The position numbers and the translations under genes are program-made. A model generated the notes under the pieces. It saw nothing but the letters and a program-made list of their open reading frames with translations, did not search any database and was not told the DNA's origin. DNA of 33,886 nucleotides from Protostelium mycophagum. Taxonomy: Eukaryota; Evosea; Variosea; Protosteliida; Protosteliaceae. Shown here in pieces: positions 14,131 to 24,749 of the stretch; positions within the stretch are counted from its first letter, which is position 1; every line of letters starts with the position of its first letter. The stretch covers positions 1 through 33,886 of the forward strand of contig MZNV01001441.1 in NCBI GenBank assembly GCA_002081555.1, in the 5' to 3' direction.

Positions 14131-14382
14131 CTCTGATCTCTTTCGTGTTGATTTGGGCTCCTTTGATGCAAATCACGGACGGAGAAATTTCCTGGAACCC
14201 AAAAAAATTCGCTGAAAAGTTGATCAACACAACGGCAGGGTTGCTCACATGCTGAAGAATGGAAGCTCACCACAGAAGATGAATAGGACATGTAAAGGTG
14301 TAAAATATTTGTACACAAATTCTTACATAAATACTTATAGAAACAATAAATAAATAATACAACATATTTAAGAATGTACATT
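14131..14382. other. Intergenic between two minus-strand genes
   Basis: 252 bp, AT-rich, with T/A-rich tracts at 14330-14370. It should contain the 3' UTR of the gene ending at 14383 and the UBE2O promoter. No gene seen. Confidence 0.4.
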
Positions 14383-15393
14383 TTATCGGGATTTAGTCAA
14401 CCCTTTTCGGCTCTTCTGATGCAGTTTGTCCTCATTAGACAGCTTATTGGCCTTGTTGGCATATCGCACCACAAAGACATTGCTGAAGATGGTCTCGTTA
14501 TGTGTGTTGCCGTCTGCTGTTCTGTAGTCCAAAGAGAACAAAAGTCTGAAGTTGTCGTGCCGTGAGTTCTCCAGGACTTTCAAATAGAACCTTGCCGAGC
14601 CATCGTCCCTTGAGATGTTTTGGCACAGACCCGAAGGAGAGGATGCATCGAGGTAAGCTCTCCTTTCTGGATCTAATGGTCGTCCACTGGCGTCTATGAG
14701 TTCAACACTGACGGTTCCTCCCACGATGGATGGCAAGAGACTCTTGTCTTTAAGGGTAATGGTGATGGGATTAGGCAATAAATAGCGGGTCTCGGACTTG
14801 TATGATTTTCTCTGACGGGACTTTAGAGGTTCACAGAGCTTGAATAAGTTGCATGGATTATCCTCGACTATCTCGGTCTTGCTTTGTGTTGGTGTTTGCG
14901 GCGCAGGTCTGGCTACCGGGACATGAGAAGGAGCCATGATCGGTGGTGGAAGGTGCTGAGCTGGGTAACTCCATGTAGGTAAACCGAAAGGCACAGAAAA
15001 GGCTTCATGTTCGGGTGACCTGTCTTCACTACTACTACTGCTATCGAAGTCCTGAGTATGTGGCCATGTTCTAGAAAACCACTCATCCTCTCCAGATAAT
15101 TTAAATTTTTTGGGAGTATGAATGGGCTGAGTAAATTGTTGGTACTGATCCACATCAAAGAGAAAGTCTGGATAGATCTTGTTCTCGAGAGGAGGCAGAG
15201 CATAACCGTAGGTATGGTAGCTGAAGGTCGATGTCATCGGTGGGACGTTCTCAAATCCATGTTCATACAAGTGGGCTTCCATGTCTTGCAAAAAGAAAAG
15301 TGAGTGCTGTCCCCGCTGTTCTTGCAGTTGCTCAGCGAAGCCAAAACCCTTCCAACGGCAACGCTCCATATCTCTGGTGGAAGCGGTTGTCAT
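14383..15393 (-). CDS. Possible Ig-fold transcription factor (CudA/STAT-like)
   Basis: A single 336-residue exon, unusual in this window. I chose the first ATG (15391-15393); the frame is open upstream but has no further ATG. The first ~200 residues are low-complexity, with aromatic (FSYHTYGYALPPL), Ser/Asp-rich (DFDSSSSSEDRSPEHE) and Pro-rich (VPVARPAPQTPTQSKT) stretches, as in activation regions. From about residue 210 a folded domain begins (RYLLPNPITITLKDKSLLPS, GTVSVELIDASGRPL, DDGSARFYLKVLENSRHDNF, RLLFSLDYRTADG, NVFVVRYANKANK) and the protein ends in a basic tail (KLHQKSRKGLTKSR). The beta-rich pattern with ...LKVLENSRHDNFRLLFSL... resembles Ig-fold DNA-binding domains of the CudA/STAT/Runt type found in amoebae. 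That reading is from general pattern, not a secure homology; other beta-sandwich proteins are possible. Confidence 0.6.
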   Translation of the reverse strand: MTTASTRDMERCRWKGFGFAEQLQEQRGQHSLFFLQDMEAHLYEHGFENVPPMTSTFSYHTYGYALPPLENKIYPDFLFDVDQYQQFTQPIHTPKKFKLSGEDEWFSRTWPHTQDFDSSSSSEDRSPEHEAFSVPFGLPTWSYPAQHLPPPIMAPSHVPVARPAPQTPTQSKTEIVEDNPCNLFKLCEPLKSRQRKSYKSETRYLLPNPITITLKDKSLLPSIVGGTVSVELIDASGRPLDPERRAYLDASSPSGLCQNISRDDGSARFYLKVLENSRHDNFRLLFSLDYRTADGNTHNETIFSNVFVVRYANKANKLSNEDKLHQKSRKGLTKSR

Positions 15394-15897
15394 GTATTTT
15401 CGCAAGAATCGCAGATCACACACCCCAAAAAAACACCTTTTATTGAGAAAAACAATCACTTTGCTTCATTAAGCCTCGACGTTCTGGATCACCGTGCTTG
15501 CCTTTCTTGCTATTTTTACTGGTGATTAGTTGTGCTTTTCTTCATGTGAATCCATGTTCGAAGGCTCTGCAAAGGCTGTAAAAGAGCTCTGGCTTCTTCC
15601 GACTTGGGAGATCTGCATCGGTTTGAATCTCGTATGATCTCTGATTCGAGTTCGCAAAAAGACAGAAGGACCACCCTGAGAAATCTAATTGGGTTATTAT
15701 ATTGAATTAATCAATCAATTCCTTGTTGCTGAGGAAGGCAGGTACCGTTTCTACCGCACATGAATAACCGTACCAAACGCGTTCTTTCAGTACGCCTGCC
15801 TGCACACGAAAGAACTGAGGCCGGCAGCGGACATGTGTCAAAGCAGAAAGGAACAGCATTAATCACTTGTGTAACATGGTCTTTATTTCCTCTCAGT
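15394..15897. other. Intergenic, no gene seen
   Basis: 504 bp between the start of the single-exon gene and the stop of the saposin-like gene, both minus strand. It must hold the promoter of the former and 3' UTR of the latter. Open frames here on either strand lack splice partners or recognisable motifs. A segment near 15590-15660 superficially recalls a tRNA B-box but no cloverleaf can be drawn. Confidence 0.4.
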
Positions 15898-16354
15898 TTA
15901 AGCAGAGGTTGTGGCATCAGGGGCGCAAGCGTCGATTCCCTGGCAAATCTGTACGTAGATTCAGAAAATGCAGACAACAATTGTTCTTTACCTTCTCAGG
16001 GGCCTCCTGATTCTTGATGGGAATGAGGATCTTTTTGTCAGCGTTGGCAAATTTCTGCTTGCACTCCTGTAACGTGTCATGATTATTCAAACAGAAGTTA
16101 CTCACACCACGGAGCTCAGAAGTGGGTGCAAAGTTGCATGCGGACAACAAGAGATCGGTGATGTTTCCACCAAAGGGAGTTCCCTCTAAAGTCTCAGCAT
16201 ATCCGATGGCGAACTTGCAAGTGGCGCAGAGGAACCAGTTAGTTCCTGTGTGGCTTCCGGTGTTGGCTGGAACGGTATACTGGGGAGCAGGTCTGATGGG
16301 GCGGAAAGCAGCAGCAAGGAGAATGAGACAAGATAAGAAGACGATTGACTTCAT
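15898..16354 (-). CDS. Secreted saposin B-type protein
   Basis: Two introns (39 and 43 bp) splice to 124 residues from ATG 16352-16354 to TAA 15898-15900. The start MKSIVFLSCLILLAAA is a clear signal peptide; a start 12 codons upstream would bury it. The mature part has six cysteines in the saposin B order: CATC (two), SACNFA, GECKQKF, EKICQGIDAC (two), with amphipathic helices between. One N-glycosylation sequon (GGNITD) is visible. Saposin-like proteins bind or perforate membranes; amoebae use them as amoebapores in phagosomes, while other members assist lipid hydrolases. Which applies here cannot be told. A single domain of this length fits the amoebapore/SAPLIP type. Confidence 0.85.
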
Positions 16355-16506
16355 GTTGTGTGTGTGTGGAATGTTCTGTTTGCCAGACAAGAATATGTCG
16401 CGTTGTGTTGCGAATTACTCCTACCGCCACACTTTGCGGTAACAACACGCATGGTGCAATTACACTGCTGTAATTGACAGAAAATATGACATTCCCATTT
16501 ATGGAT

Positions 16507-18696
16507 TTATTGGGGTTGATCCTTCTTGTTAAAGACGTGGTATCCATAGGCAATTGCTGCCAGGCCGAAAACGAGAGCGACAGTGGTGGCGTAAGACCCG
16601 GATTTTGTCTTTTCTTGGGTTTCTGTTTCAGTAAACTTCTTCTTCAGCATTCTGCAGGTCGCATTGCACATGTCGATCTCTTTGCGAAGCTCGTCCATCG
16701 TGATCTGTCCATCATGAATAAAGACATCAACTTGCAAGACTTACTTTCTCGTCCTTCTTATATGGTGACTTTTCTTTCCTCATGGATTTATTAATATTGG
16801 CAAAACTATCCATCAGCTCGTTCAATTGATCTTTGGACAACTTTTGCACATCAGCACAAGAAATGCATTCACACGATCACCTTCTTCTTGAGATTTTGTG
16901 AATCCCAGTTGAGGGTGATATAGAAGAGAAGGTTGCTGGACTGTGCGATATACTTGGGATAGATCTCAACCCACAATTTGAAGGTCGTCGGGTCGTTCTT
17001 TAAGCATTCTGTGGAGGTGATGAGGACTTGGTCTCTCAACACTTGATTGTCTGTTGCGCCGTGTCCTAACAACATGCTGAAATATTTCCTGTCGGTCTTT
17101 TTGGGGTTTTTGAACAGGAATTTTTTGTCCTGTAAAATTTAGCTGTTTGTAAAGAGGACAATGTTACCGTGATCTTGTCTTTGTATTGAAGCCATTTGGG
17201 GTGTGGGGATTTATTTGTGGCTGAGTACAACAAGATCCGCTCACAGATCATGGCCGCGGTGGTCTCATCGACAATGACCGAATCTCTACATGTGTCATTC
17301 TATTGAAACATCTGATGATCTACAACTGACCTCGAGGTGATTATCTTGTCTAAAAGGGTGAATATCCTGTCAGAGAAATCGTTCTTGTTAGTATCGTACA
17401 CAAGGGGGAACAGAAATTGGAACCACACTACAACTGTCATCTTCTATTCGTCTCCATGGTGACTCACAATATAATGCGGTGGGGGGGCTGTTGGGCTCCA
17501 CTTGGTATATCAACCAGGTGACGAATTCGACACTATTTTTAGATATGACAGATCCCTTGCCGAATTCGTCCTTCATGTCGACAAGTGCGGAAGCTGCCTT
17601 GGATTGGGCTTGTAAGAGTGCCTGAAGAACGATTTGGATACCTGAATTCGGTTGATCAACATGATTAAAAGAATCCGCGTGATTATTACCTATTCCCTTT
17701 GTGGAGGGTTTGACCTTCTTGTGGTGATCATTGTTGACGGTGTTTAATGATTTGATGTGTTCGATGAGAGAATCACCGACCTCCTGATCTTGTCAGAAAA
17801 TATTAAAGAGGTAAGGGATCACCTGTGAAGAGAACCCTGAAGCCCATTTCTTGAGTGTACTTTGTGCGCTGGAGCTCAGCTTTCCAAATGGCATGTTTGG
17901 CTCGTTGTAGAATTCCTGTACTTGCTTGGAGCCAGCATTGGACTTGTTGAACAACCTCTCCAACTCATCTACAACTGTGGAGATCTGTGCTTCGGTGTTG
18001 TCTGAATACTTGTCGTCTGCACGTTCGAATATCGCTTTGAGATACTCTTGTGTAACCTTCTATTTTTAGTTGATCACAGATCAAGGAGGGCAAGATCCCT
18101 CTGTGACGTCATCACTCACCGCTTTGGAGACGGATTCTAAACTCTCCTTTGGTTTAGAGAAGGTGGCCTCGACAGGTGCGCTTCTCTTCGTCACTGGCTT
18201 GGAAGATGATTTCTTCTCTTTTTCAGTCTTTCCAGAGGTCACATCTTGGAAGACTAATTCCTCTCCCTTGAATTCACCATTTCTGTCGATCAGCTTTCTA
18301 GATTCGGGTTCATCGTCTTTCTTCTGTTGTTGACGTTTCTTGGCCTTTGAAACGTATGAGCTCTGGAACATTTTGTGACGATGAAGGTTTCACCTTGTTT
18401 TGAGAACCCTCACCGTCATCCAAAAAGTCATAGAAAGAACCAGTTTTCAGCGTGAGTAGGTCCTTATTGGACGCTAATTCTGCGTATTGTCTGATGAACT
18501 TCTCATTTTCCTTTGTCATCCTCTCCCTTCCTGCGGCATCTCTCATTACACCGTTCTTTCTGTCCTCTTCTCGTTGATTTTTCTTTCTCTCTTTGATCTG
18601 CTTCTGTTTCTGGCCCACTTCCTCCCACTCACCCTCTGAACTTCCATCACTGTAGTCATCCTCTGAAGAATACTTGACTGCCTTCTTCTTTCCCAT
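16507..18696 (-). CDS. TMEM214: TMEM214-like ER membrane protein
   Basis: Multi-exon gene. The N-terminus is highly charged (MGKKKAVKYSSEDDYSDGS, then EGEWEEVGQKQKQ, which matches the RWEVV-type opening of TMEM214). Then comes a Lys/Ser/Glu-rich linker and a helical region (STVVDELERLFNKS, KKWASGF). The C-terminal portion STECLKNDPTTFKLWVEIYP, KYIAQSSNLLFYI aligns in order with the STECLxxDPxxxxVW..LYPKHLSQS block of animal TMEM214. The last exon adds TMDELRKEIDMCNATCRM, a coiled coil, and one membrane segment (TTVALVFGLAAIAYGY) near the C-terminus. Animal TMEM214 sits in the ER and promotes stress-induced apoptosis through procaspase 4; only the membrane location should transfer. An in-frame start 14 codons upstream (18738) would overlap the palindrome at 18736-18755, so I prefer the ATG at 18696. 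Confidence 0.75.
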
Positions 18697-18735
18697 CGTC
18701 GATCGTTTATGTTTCCCCGCGACGTGGTCCTTTTT

Positions 18736-18755
18736 CAAACGTCACGTGACGTTTG
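18736..18755. promoter_or_regulatory. Perfect 20-bp palindrome with CACGTG core
   Basis: CAAACGTCACGTGACGTTTG is its own reverse complement over all 20 bases. It nests a CACGTG G-box inside two TGACGT (CRE/UPRE-like) half sites, the signature of a bZIP dimer site. It lies 40 bp upstream of the preferred TMEM214 start; a further GACGTGG lies at 18721-18727. Function is inferred. Confidence 0.55.
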
Positions 18756-19453
18756 TACTGAACAGAAAGCAGAACACCCTTCCCTGAAATCTTATCTTCC
18801 AGGTTTGGACAACCTCTCTTGTAGCTGCATCTGTCGGCAGTGGAAGAAGAAATGAACAATATTAGACATACAAAAAATATGAAAGAAAGACAACATATAA
18901 ACCGCCTTAAAATGAAAATGATTAAAACATTTTAATTTATTAAATAACACAATAGGAACAACAAGCTCAGCCGACCGTAAAGCCCGCGAATATTCTTTGA
19001 ACCTGTACAAATCTTCTGGGTTGAACGTAGCTGAACTACATGAGTTTCACGCGTATTTCTCTTTTGCAGAAGGCTGCAAACCGCGCACGTTGTAATAGAT
19101 GAGTCCAGTCTCTTTTCATCATTGTCTTCTAAACTGACTAAACACCAGTACTGTTTCCATCATCCAGAATTGTGGCTATATTTAGCTTGTCACTTCAGCT
19201 CATATGCTCAGAATATGGTGCGGAGATTTGGAAGACCAACCTTGGCAACTTTTCACCCAGTTTGTCGGGGTATATACATTAGATTCAGAGTTGGTTGAAT
19301 AGAATTAGAACCCATTAATTAAGAATCTTTATGAAAAGAAGAGGGCACTGAAGTATCTTTAAAATCACTGTTTATAATAGATGTAGCCCCAAGTGCCATC
19401 TTCTACTGGTATCGAATCTCATTGTCATTTAAATAATTCGCACAAGGTACATC
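18756..19453. other. Intergenic, no gene seen
   Basis: 698 bp, the longest gene-free gap outside the right end. AT-rich tracts lie at 18890-18960. Some stretches on both strands are open for 60-70 codons but lack splice partners, composition or motifs of a gene. It should carry the TMEM214 promoter and the 3' UTR of the PAS kinase. Confidence 0.4.
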
Positions 19454-21943
19454 CTAGCTCTTGGACTTTTTTCGGCCTCGTTTTGACGTAGAATTGTTCT
19501 CTCCATTATCTTCCATATTTCTGCTCGACCTGAGATATTCATTCTCTTTGCTTCTCTCTACTGTGTCTAAAAATAGATCATGATCACCTTCTTGTTCTTT
19601 TTCCAGGAATCACAGGTGCAATTATGGGTGAGTGGCTTTCCGGCAGCGGCAGGTTAGAGTTCTCTTTTTCGACCTGTTATATTTATTTTAGATTTTTATT
19701 TACTTTAGATATATTTATTTTAGATATATATTACATATAAATAAATATCTGTGTCTCACCATCTGTACTTCTTGCATGATCTTTTTTGTCTCTGGATGGT
19801 CGTATTCTTTTTCTATTGCGGGTTTGCACCAATTATGTTCCCACACCTTCTGTAGCGTGGCCCTGTCATCATTTAATCTTTCAGAAGATGAGTGTTTACG
19901 CACCTGGCATTCGGATCTACAACGAGCATAGATCTAATGATCTGCCTGCATTCTTCGGAACAATTTACTGGGTCCTCGTACTCCCCTCTGATCAACTCCC
20001 CGGGGTTAGAAAATGGGAATTTACATGTTAACATGCTGTACAGCACCACCCCAGCACTCCAGACATCCACCAGCTTCCCGTCATATTTATGTCCCAATAT
20101 CTACAACGCTCGTTTCCTCGTTTTATTTATTTGATAAAGACTCACCATCTCTGGGCTGGCGAATGCGGGGGTGCCACAATAAGATGTTTTTAGTGTACCT
20201 TCCTCATTCCAATTTGATAGTCCGAAATCGATTAGTTTTGTCTCTTGTGTGTCTGGATCGATGATGATCTGAGGGATATTATTTTAAATTTTGAATAAAA
20301 ATACTCACATTCTTGTGTTTGACATCTCTGTGTATGACCTAAATATAGCATCAGAATGTTCTATAAATAGATATATATACCTTCATAGTGTGGCAATATC
20401 TCAAAGCAGAGAGAAGCTGCACAAAAACATACCGAGCGGCGTCCTCCCCTAGACCCCCCTTCCCTATTACGTATCTCATGAGATCTACACCGTGCACCAG
20501 ATCCATCACAAGATGGATCTTAGATGACGTCTCGATCACGTGATGTAATTTCACAACGTGAGGATGTGAGAGCTGCAGCATGATTTCAGTCTCTCTGTGG
20601 GCACGCTCGATGTCTATCTCCTTCAGATTCTTCTTGTTGATTATCTTTATGGCCACCTGTTTGTATTAACTTCTGTCGTCTTTTTCACAAACATTAAGAA
20701 GGTGCATCTGTGAGAATACATTGTATATTCTTCTAGTTACACACCTGCTCCTTAGTTGTCTTGTGAACCGCGCGCTTCACCTTTCCTGAGCTGCCAGACC
20801 CGATTGTCTCCAGCAGAATATAATCTTCTACTCTGGATTTCTCCCCTGAAGTCTTCAATATGGTACAACATACGTGCACTTGATTATGATTCAAGTATTC
20901 TTTCAAATAAAAAATAAACAGACCTTCTCCAAGCGGGACACGGGTGATCCTCAAAGAAAAGAAAGGCTCTGGTACAGGGACAGAACTATTTGTATATAGA
21001 ACTTCTCTCTGAAAAGGAAAAGCTTGTATGTATATAGGTACTTGTGTTCCATCTTTGTGATTGAAATGTGTGTGGACGGGGGAGGTCGTACAATCAACCA
21101 AGACGGGGGGCGGATCGTTGCCATTCAGACCTTCATCGAATAGATCTTGAAATAATTTGAGGTTCTTCTTGGTGATTAAAGTGTGAAGTGGTTGTCCAAC
21201 GATATCTCTCGGTCGGTACCCGAAAAGTGATAATACGGTCGTGTTGCAGGATGTTACCACTTCATCTTTGCCAACCACAAAGAGTGCACATAATGAAGGC
21301 TCCACCTTTGTAATTTGAACGCTGTTCAATTCGAAATTACCGAGCCGGATTGTACTCCGCTGTATGGCTGCCCAAAAGAGGTCACCATTCATGTGAAGAG
21401 CCAGTGTGTTCATAGCTTCTGGTTGTCCCTAAATAAATCAATCAAATGAGTTGTAGGTTTGTAACTGACAGTCGATATGGCCTGTTGTTGAACTGATGGG
21501 AGAAGAGCGGAGAGTGGCTTATGAACGAGATCATTCGGCTTATACCCAAAGACACTTTCGACATTATTTGAGGAGATGATAAATCCACCCGAATTGATGT
21601 TGACTATTACACGGGTGTCTGCGTCATCGCTCATGCTCAAGGAAACTGAGAGTGCCCCGGTACTGCCTTGAGTAGTCTTTTTGATGATCAAAAAGCCAGT
21701 GTTGATCTTCTTCTCTTTGTGCTCCACCTCCACAAAAGCGGGTCTAGATAGAAGCTCTTCATGCCGCTCGTTTCTGAGGTAGTCCACAATAACCGCTTCA
21801 TAATGCTCTTTGTAGGGAGACACCAATATGGTAGTAAGCCTCTTGCTCACAAGCTCCGCTTCAGTAAACCCCAGAGTATTCTTCACATTATCTGCCGAGA
21901 TAATGTTTCCATCGGAGGACAATATGAACGTCGCATCCCTCAT
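19454..21943 (-). CDS. PAS-domain serine/threonine protein kinase
   Basis: Multi-exon kinase from ATG 21941-21943 to TAG 19454-19456. Three PAS-like repeats come first: TFILSSDGNIISADNVKNTL with GFTEAELVSK; IVNINSGGFIISSNNVESVF with GYKPNDLVHKPL; LFVVGKDEVVTSCNTTVLSL with GYRPRDIVGQPL. A CAMK/AMPK-like kinase domain follows: Gly loop IGSGSSGKVKRA, VAIKIINKK (ATP Lys), HRETEIMLQLSHPHVVKLH, HRDVKHKN (catalytic Asp), LIDFGLSNW (DFG), TSYCGTPAFASPEM, DVWSAGVVLYSML, and VVDPNARATLQKVWEHNW. The tail is basic (SKRGRKKSKS), possibly a nuclear signal. The order resembles PASK, a nutrient-responsive kinase, but three PAS units are more than the usual one or two. SPE replaces the usual APE, and the catalytic loop has HK where PE is usual. 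Frames open further upstream but contain no ATG. Confidence 0.9.
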
Positions 21944-22173
21944 GACTGGTGCGTAAGAGTAATGTCTATCTCTTGTCTTCCAACGTGAAAGTAGTTGTGA
22001 TGATATGAGGATGTGGCGTCGGATCTTTGAGGGAACAATCCTCTCGCCAGAAAGCAACACAACAACGGTAATTACCGTGTTCCAGTTTTCACAAAAATTA
22101 TGAAACAGGGCACCCCGCTCCTGAAGGCTGCACGGTGAACTTCAAGACTGTGTGCGTCAGCACACCTTTATTT

Positions 22174-24543
22174 TTATGTTGTTGATGTCTTCTCCCGATC
22201 TCCTTCCGTGTTCTTTTCTGTTTCTGTCGGGGTGTCGATGAAAGACAGGATCATGCGAATGATCCGAGCGATGGGGCGGTTGGACACATATTCGTTATTT
22301 CCTTTGCCAGTTTTGTCCGGTCTTCTTATGAGGAGATTGTATGCAGCGCCTGTGGATGTTACAGGGTGCTATTCATTTCTACTCACCAAAAAAGAGAGCA
22401 AAGACAGTTCCGGTGAGAGTGATCACATTGTAAGGCATGCCTAGAGGAATCAACTACTGCCTTGTCTATATATAAAACTCACTAAAGTCTGGTGTCGGCA
22501 ATGTCACGAGGAGTGGCTCTGAATATATTCTCCAGCTCTTATCGTCATCATGCACGGTAACAACCGCTGATCCCAGGTCAAAACCACGGTTGGCATCAGG
22601 GGGGTGCTCCGTCCAATGCAAGAATGCCTTGGCGAATCAAAATCTGTCTCAAAAAAATAAACACACCTTCTCAAATTGTAATGTCACAAGAACCACCGAC
22701 GCTGCTGGAATCTTCATGGAAAATTCCAGCAAATTTGTCGTACTCCTGACTTCTGCGGGTCTCATCACCCAATGGGATAATTCTACAACGCGTCATAATT
22801 TGCTGCACAGACATGCACGATTTTACCTTCAGATAGATCAACTGGTGCACCATTTATATAGACTCTCATTGTGTGGAAGTAGACTCTTATGAACCTATAC
22901 CAGTCACCTACTTTCTTATATTTTTTTCTGATTCTGAATTAGAAGTCTCACCATGGTAACATCTCGAGATACGTAACGTTCACCGTTCGGTTCTGAACAT
23001 TGTGAATTTCCGTTGAAATTCCTCCAAACTCGAGACCACTACCAGTGAGGTACCTGTTAATGTACAGAGGTGATTTAGGATCACGTGACTGAGCTGTGGT
23101 TATGAGTAGAGAAGGGGAAATGAGAGATGACCTGTAGGTGCTACGTCTTTCGCCCTGAAGGAAAATGTTGTATTTTTCTTCAGATCATAAGTGAAGATAT
23201 TTTCTGACTCGTTGTAGTCTGTCACAGGTTTCAACTTTAAACTTTGCGGAAATTTCTCGATTTTGATGGTGGAGGAGGTGGCGAGGGGACAGGGTGTGAT
23301 GCTTTGAACTGAAAACAAACTGTTGAGGCTCCATTCTACAACGGTCATCATCCATATAAAGAGGGCAATACCTTGTGTGCGGTCCAATACTACAGAGAGG
23401 GTCTGTTTTAAAACATAGACAGGTGATGTCTTTCCGTCTGCATTCTGCAGAATATTTAATAAGAGTGTACATCACGATGTCATGATGATACCGAATGATA
23501 TCTTACTTGTTTAATAGATCTGGTGGAGTGTATACCCAGTGAATGCCAATGTACATCATAAAGTCGTATCGGATTGAGAAGCGCCCCAATACCGCTCTGA
23601 TGACGTCATCAAACATCAAAACCACGTCACTCACATTAGAACCGCAGGGCAGTTGTTTGAGCCACGGTGTGAGGTTCTCTGTACAAACGCCTTCACGTGG
23701 CAACACGCCATACTTCAACAACCTTCTATTCTTAGAATGCACCTGATGTTTTTAAATAAATCGAGCCAATAAGAGTATATATATGTATATAGGATATATA
23801 TAGGATATATATATAGGATATATGTATATAGGATATATGTATATAGGATATATAGGTGGTATTTGGGTACTCTAAAATTGTTGCGTTCGCCGAAAATCTC
23901 CAAAAGCACGCACATAAGATGGATGCATCTTGGTCAAACAAAAATACAATTTGAAACAAGTACCTTGCCCTCTGGAGGAAAGGAGTAAGCTGGGGAGCAG
24001 GTGGTTGTGCTCTTTAATTGTTCCAGAGAGGCACAATATAATCCAGATAGAGTTGTACTCGCTCCTCGCCACAGATCGTTTACTCTGTCAACATCAGCTC
24101 CTCGAACATGATCATTTTTTATGGACATTTCTGCATACCTCGCGTCCTCTTCTGCACTGTTGGAGCTGTTGGAAGGGATGAAATAAGCCCAAAGCTCCGA
24201 ACCTGGTGGTGCAGGAAGAGTTGGAAGACCCCATTTTGAATACATCCACCGTCCTTGTGTGAAACTCAAATGCATCTCGCTCAATTGATATCTCTTCATG
24301 ATTCTGACCATTGATCTGGGCAAGAGCCTGTAGTGATCGGCTATAACTCTCAGTTACGAGGATTGTGCAATCAATGCGACCTGAATTATTCTTTGGCCAT
24401 GTTGCCTCAAAGGTAAATTCAAAATGAGCGAGTAATTTTGAATCAGGGAGTGGACGGAGGAGTAACTCTTCTGAAAACTTCTCTGCGGCGAATGTATATA
24501 ATACGAGGAAACAGAGGACGTTGAGGGCCCACAAATGTTTCAT
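22174..24543 (-). CDS. PIGT: GPI transamidase subunit PIG-T
   Basis: Component of the ER GPI transamidase that attaches GPI anchors to proteins. Multi-exon gene from ATG 24541-24543 to TAA 22174-22176. Signature blocks in order: signal peptide [59 protein letters not shown] with [33 protein letters not shown] and LPCGSN; PCPLATS; and the terminal [20 protein letters not shown], which is the single membrane span, followed by a cytosolic tail of ~65 residues. Each block matches animal PIG-T, including the Cys of VCTENLTPW. The cytosolic tail is longer and more polar than in animals. It is divergent from TFB1M, 206 bp between ATGs. One intron (23743-23963, 221 bp) holds a minisatellite. Confidence 0.93.
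23775..23856. repeat. AT-rich minisatellite in PIG-T intron
   Basis: Tandem copies of GGATATAT followed by a variable GTATATA or ATATA spacer, about six units. It lies wholly within the PIG-T intron 23743-23963, making this intron four to five times the usual size. Confidence 0.8.
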
Positions 24544-24563
24544 GCCGCGAATCTGTGGAGATG

Positions 24564-24610
24564 GATGTGATGTGTCTCGTTGTAGTGTCTTTCCTGTATC
24601 ACATCACATC
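24564..24610. promoter_or_regulatory. Inverted repeat in PIGT-TFB1M divergent promoter
   Basis: GATGTGATGTG (24564-24574) and CACATCACATC (24600-24610) form a perfect 11-bp inverted repeat with a 25-nt loop, midway in the 206-bp region that serves both genes. It may be a shared factor site; function inferred. Confidence 0.4.
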
Positions 24611-24749
24611 ACCCTATGTTGCAACATGGTCAGTTGCTTCACGATCACCACAAACTCACAGATAACAGAATAGAATACTCTTCAAACCGCAAAGACAATT
24701 TTCCAAGTCACCCATCACAACATTCATCAGATGCAAAGCAACAAAAAAG

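Noticed and set aside
15590-15660. Possible tRNA gene
   Set aside because: A sequence resembling a B-box (GGTTTGAATC) is present, but no acceptor stem or anticodon arm can be formed.
15711-15980. 89-codon minus-strand frame over the end of the saposin gene
   Set aside because: It overlaps the saposin exon in another frame and lacks any motif; the saposin frame has signal peptide and six cysteines.
21944-22060. N-terminal extension of the PAS kinase
   Set aside because: The frame is open but contains no ATG; only GTG/TTG codons are available, which are not expected as starts in a nuclear gene.
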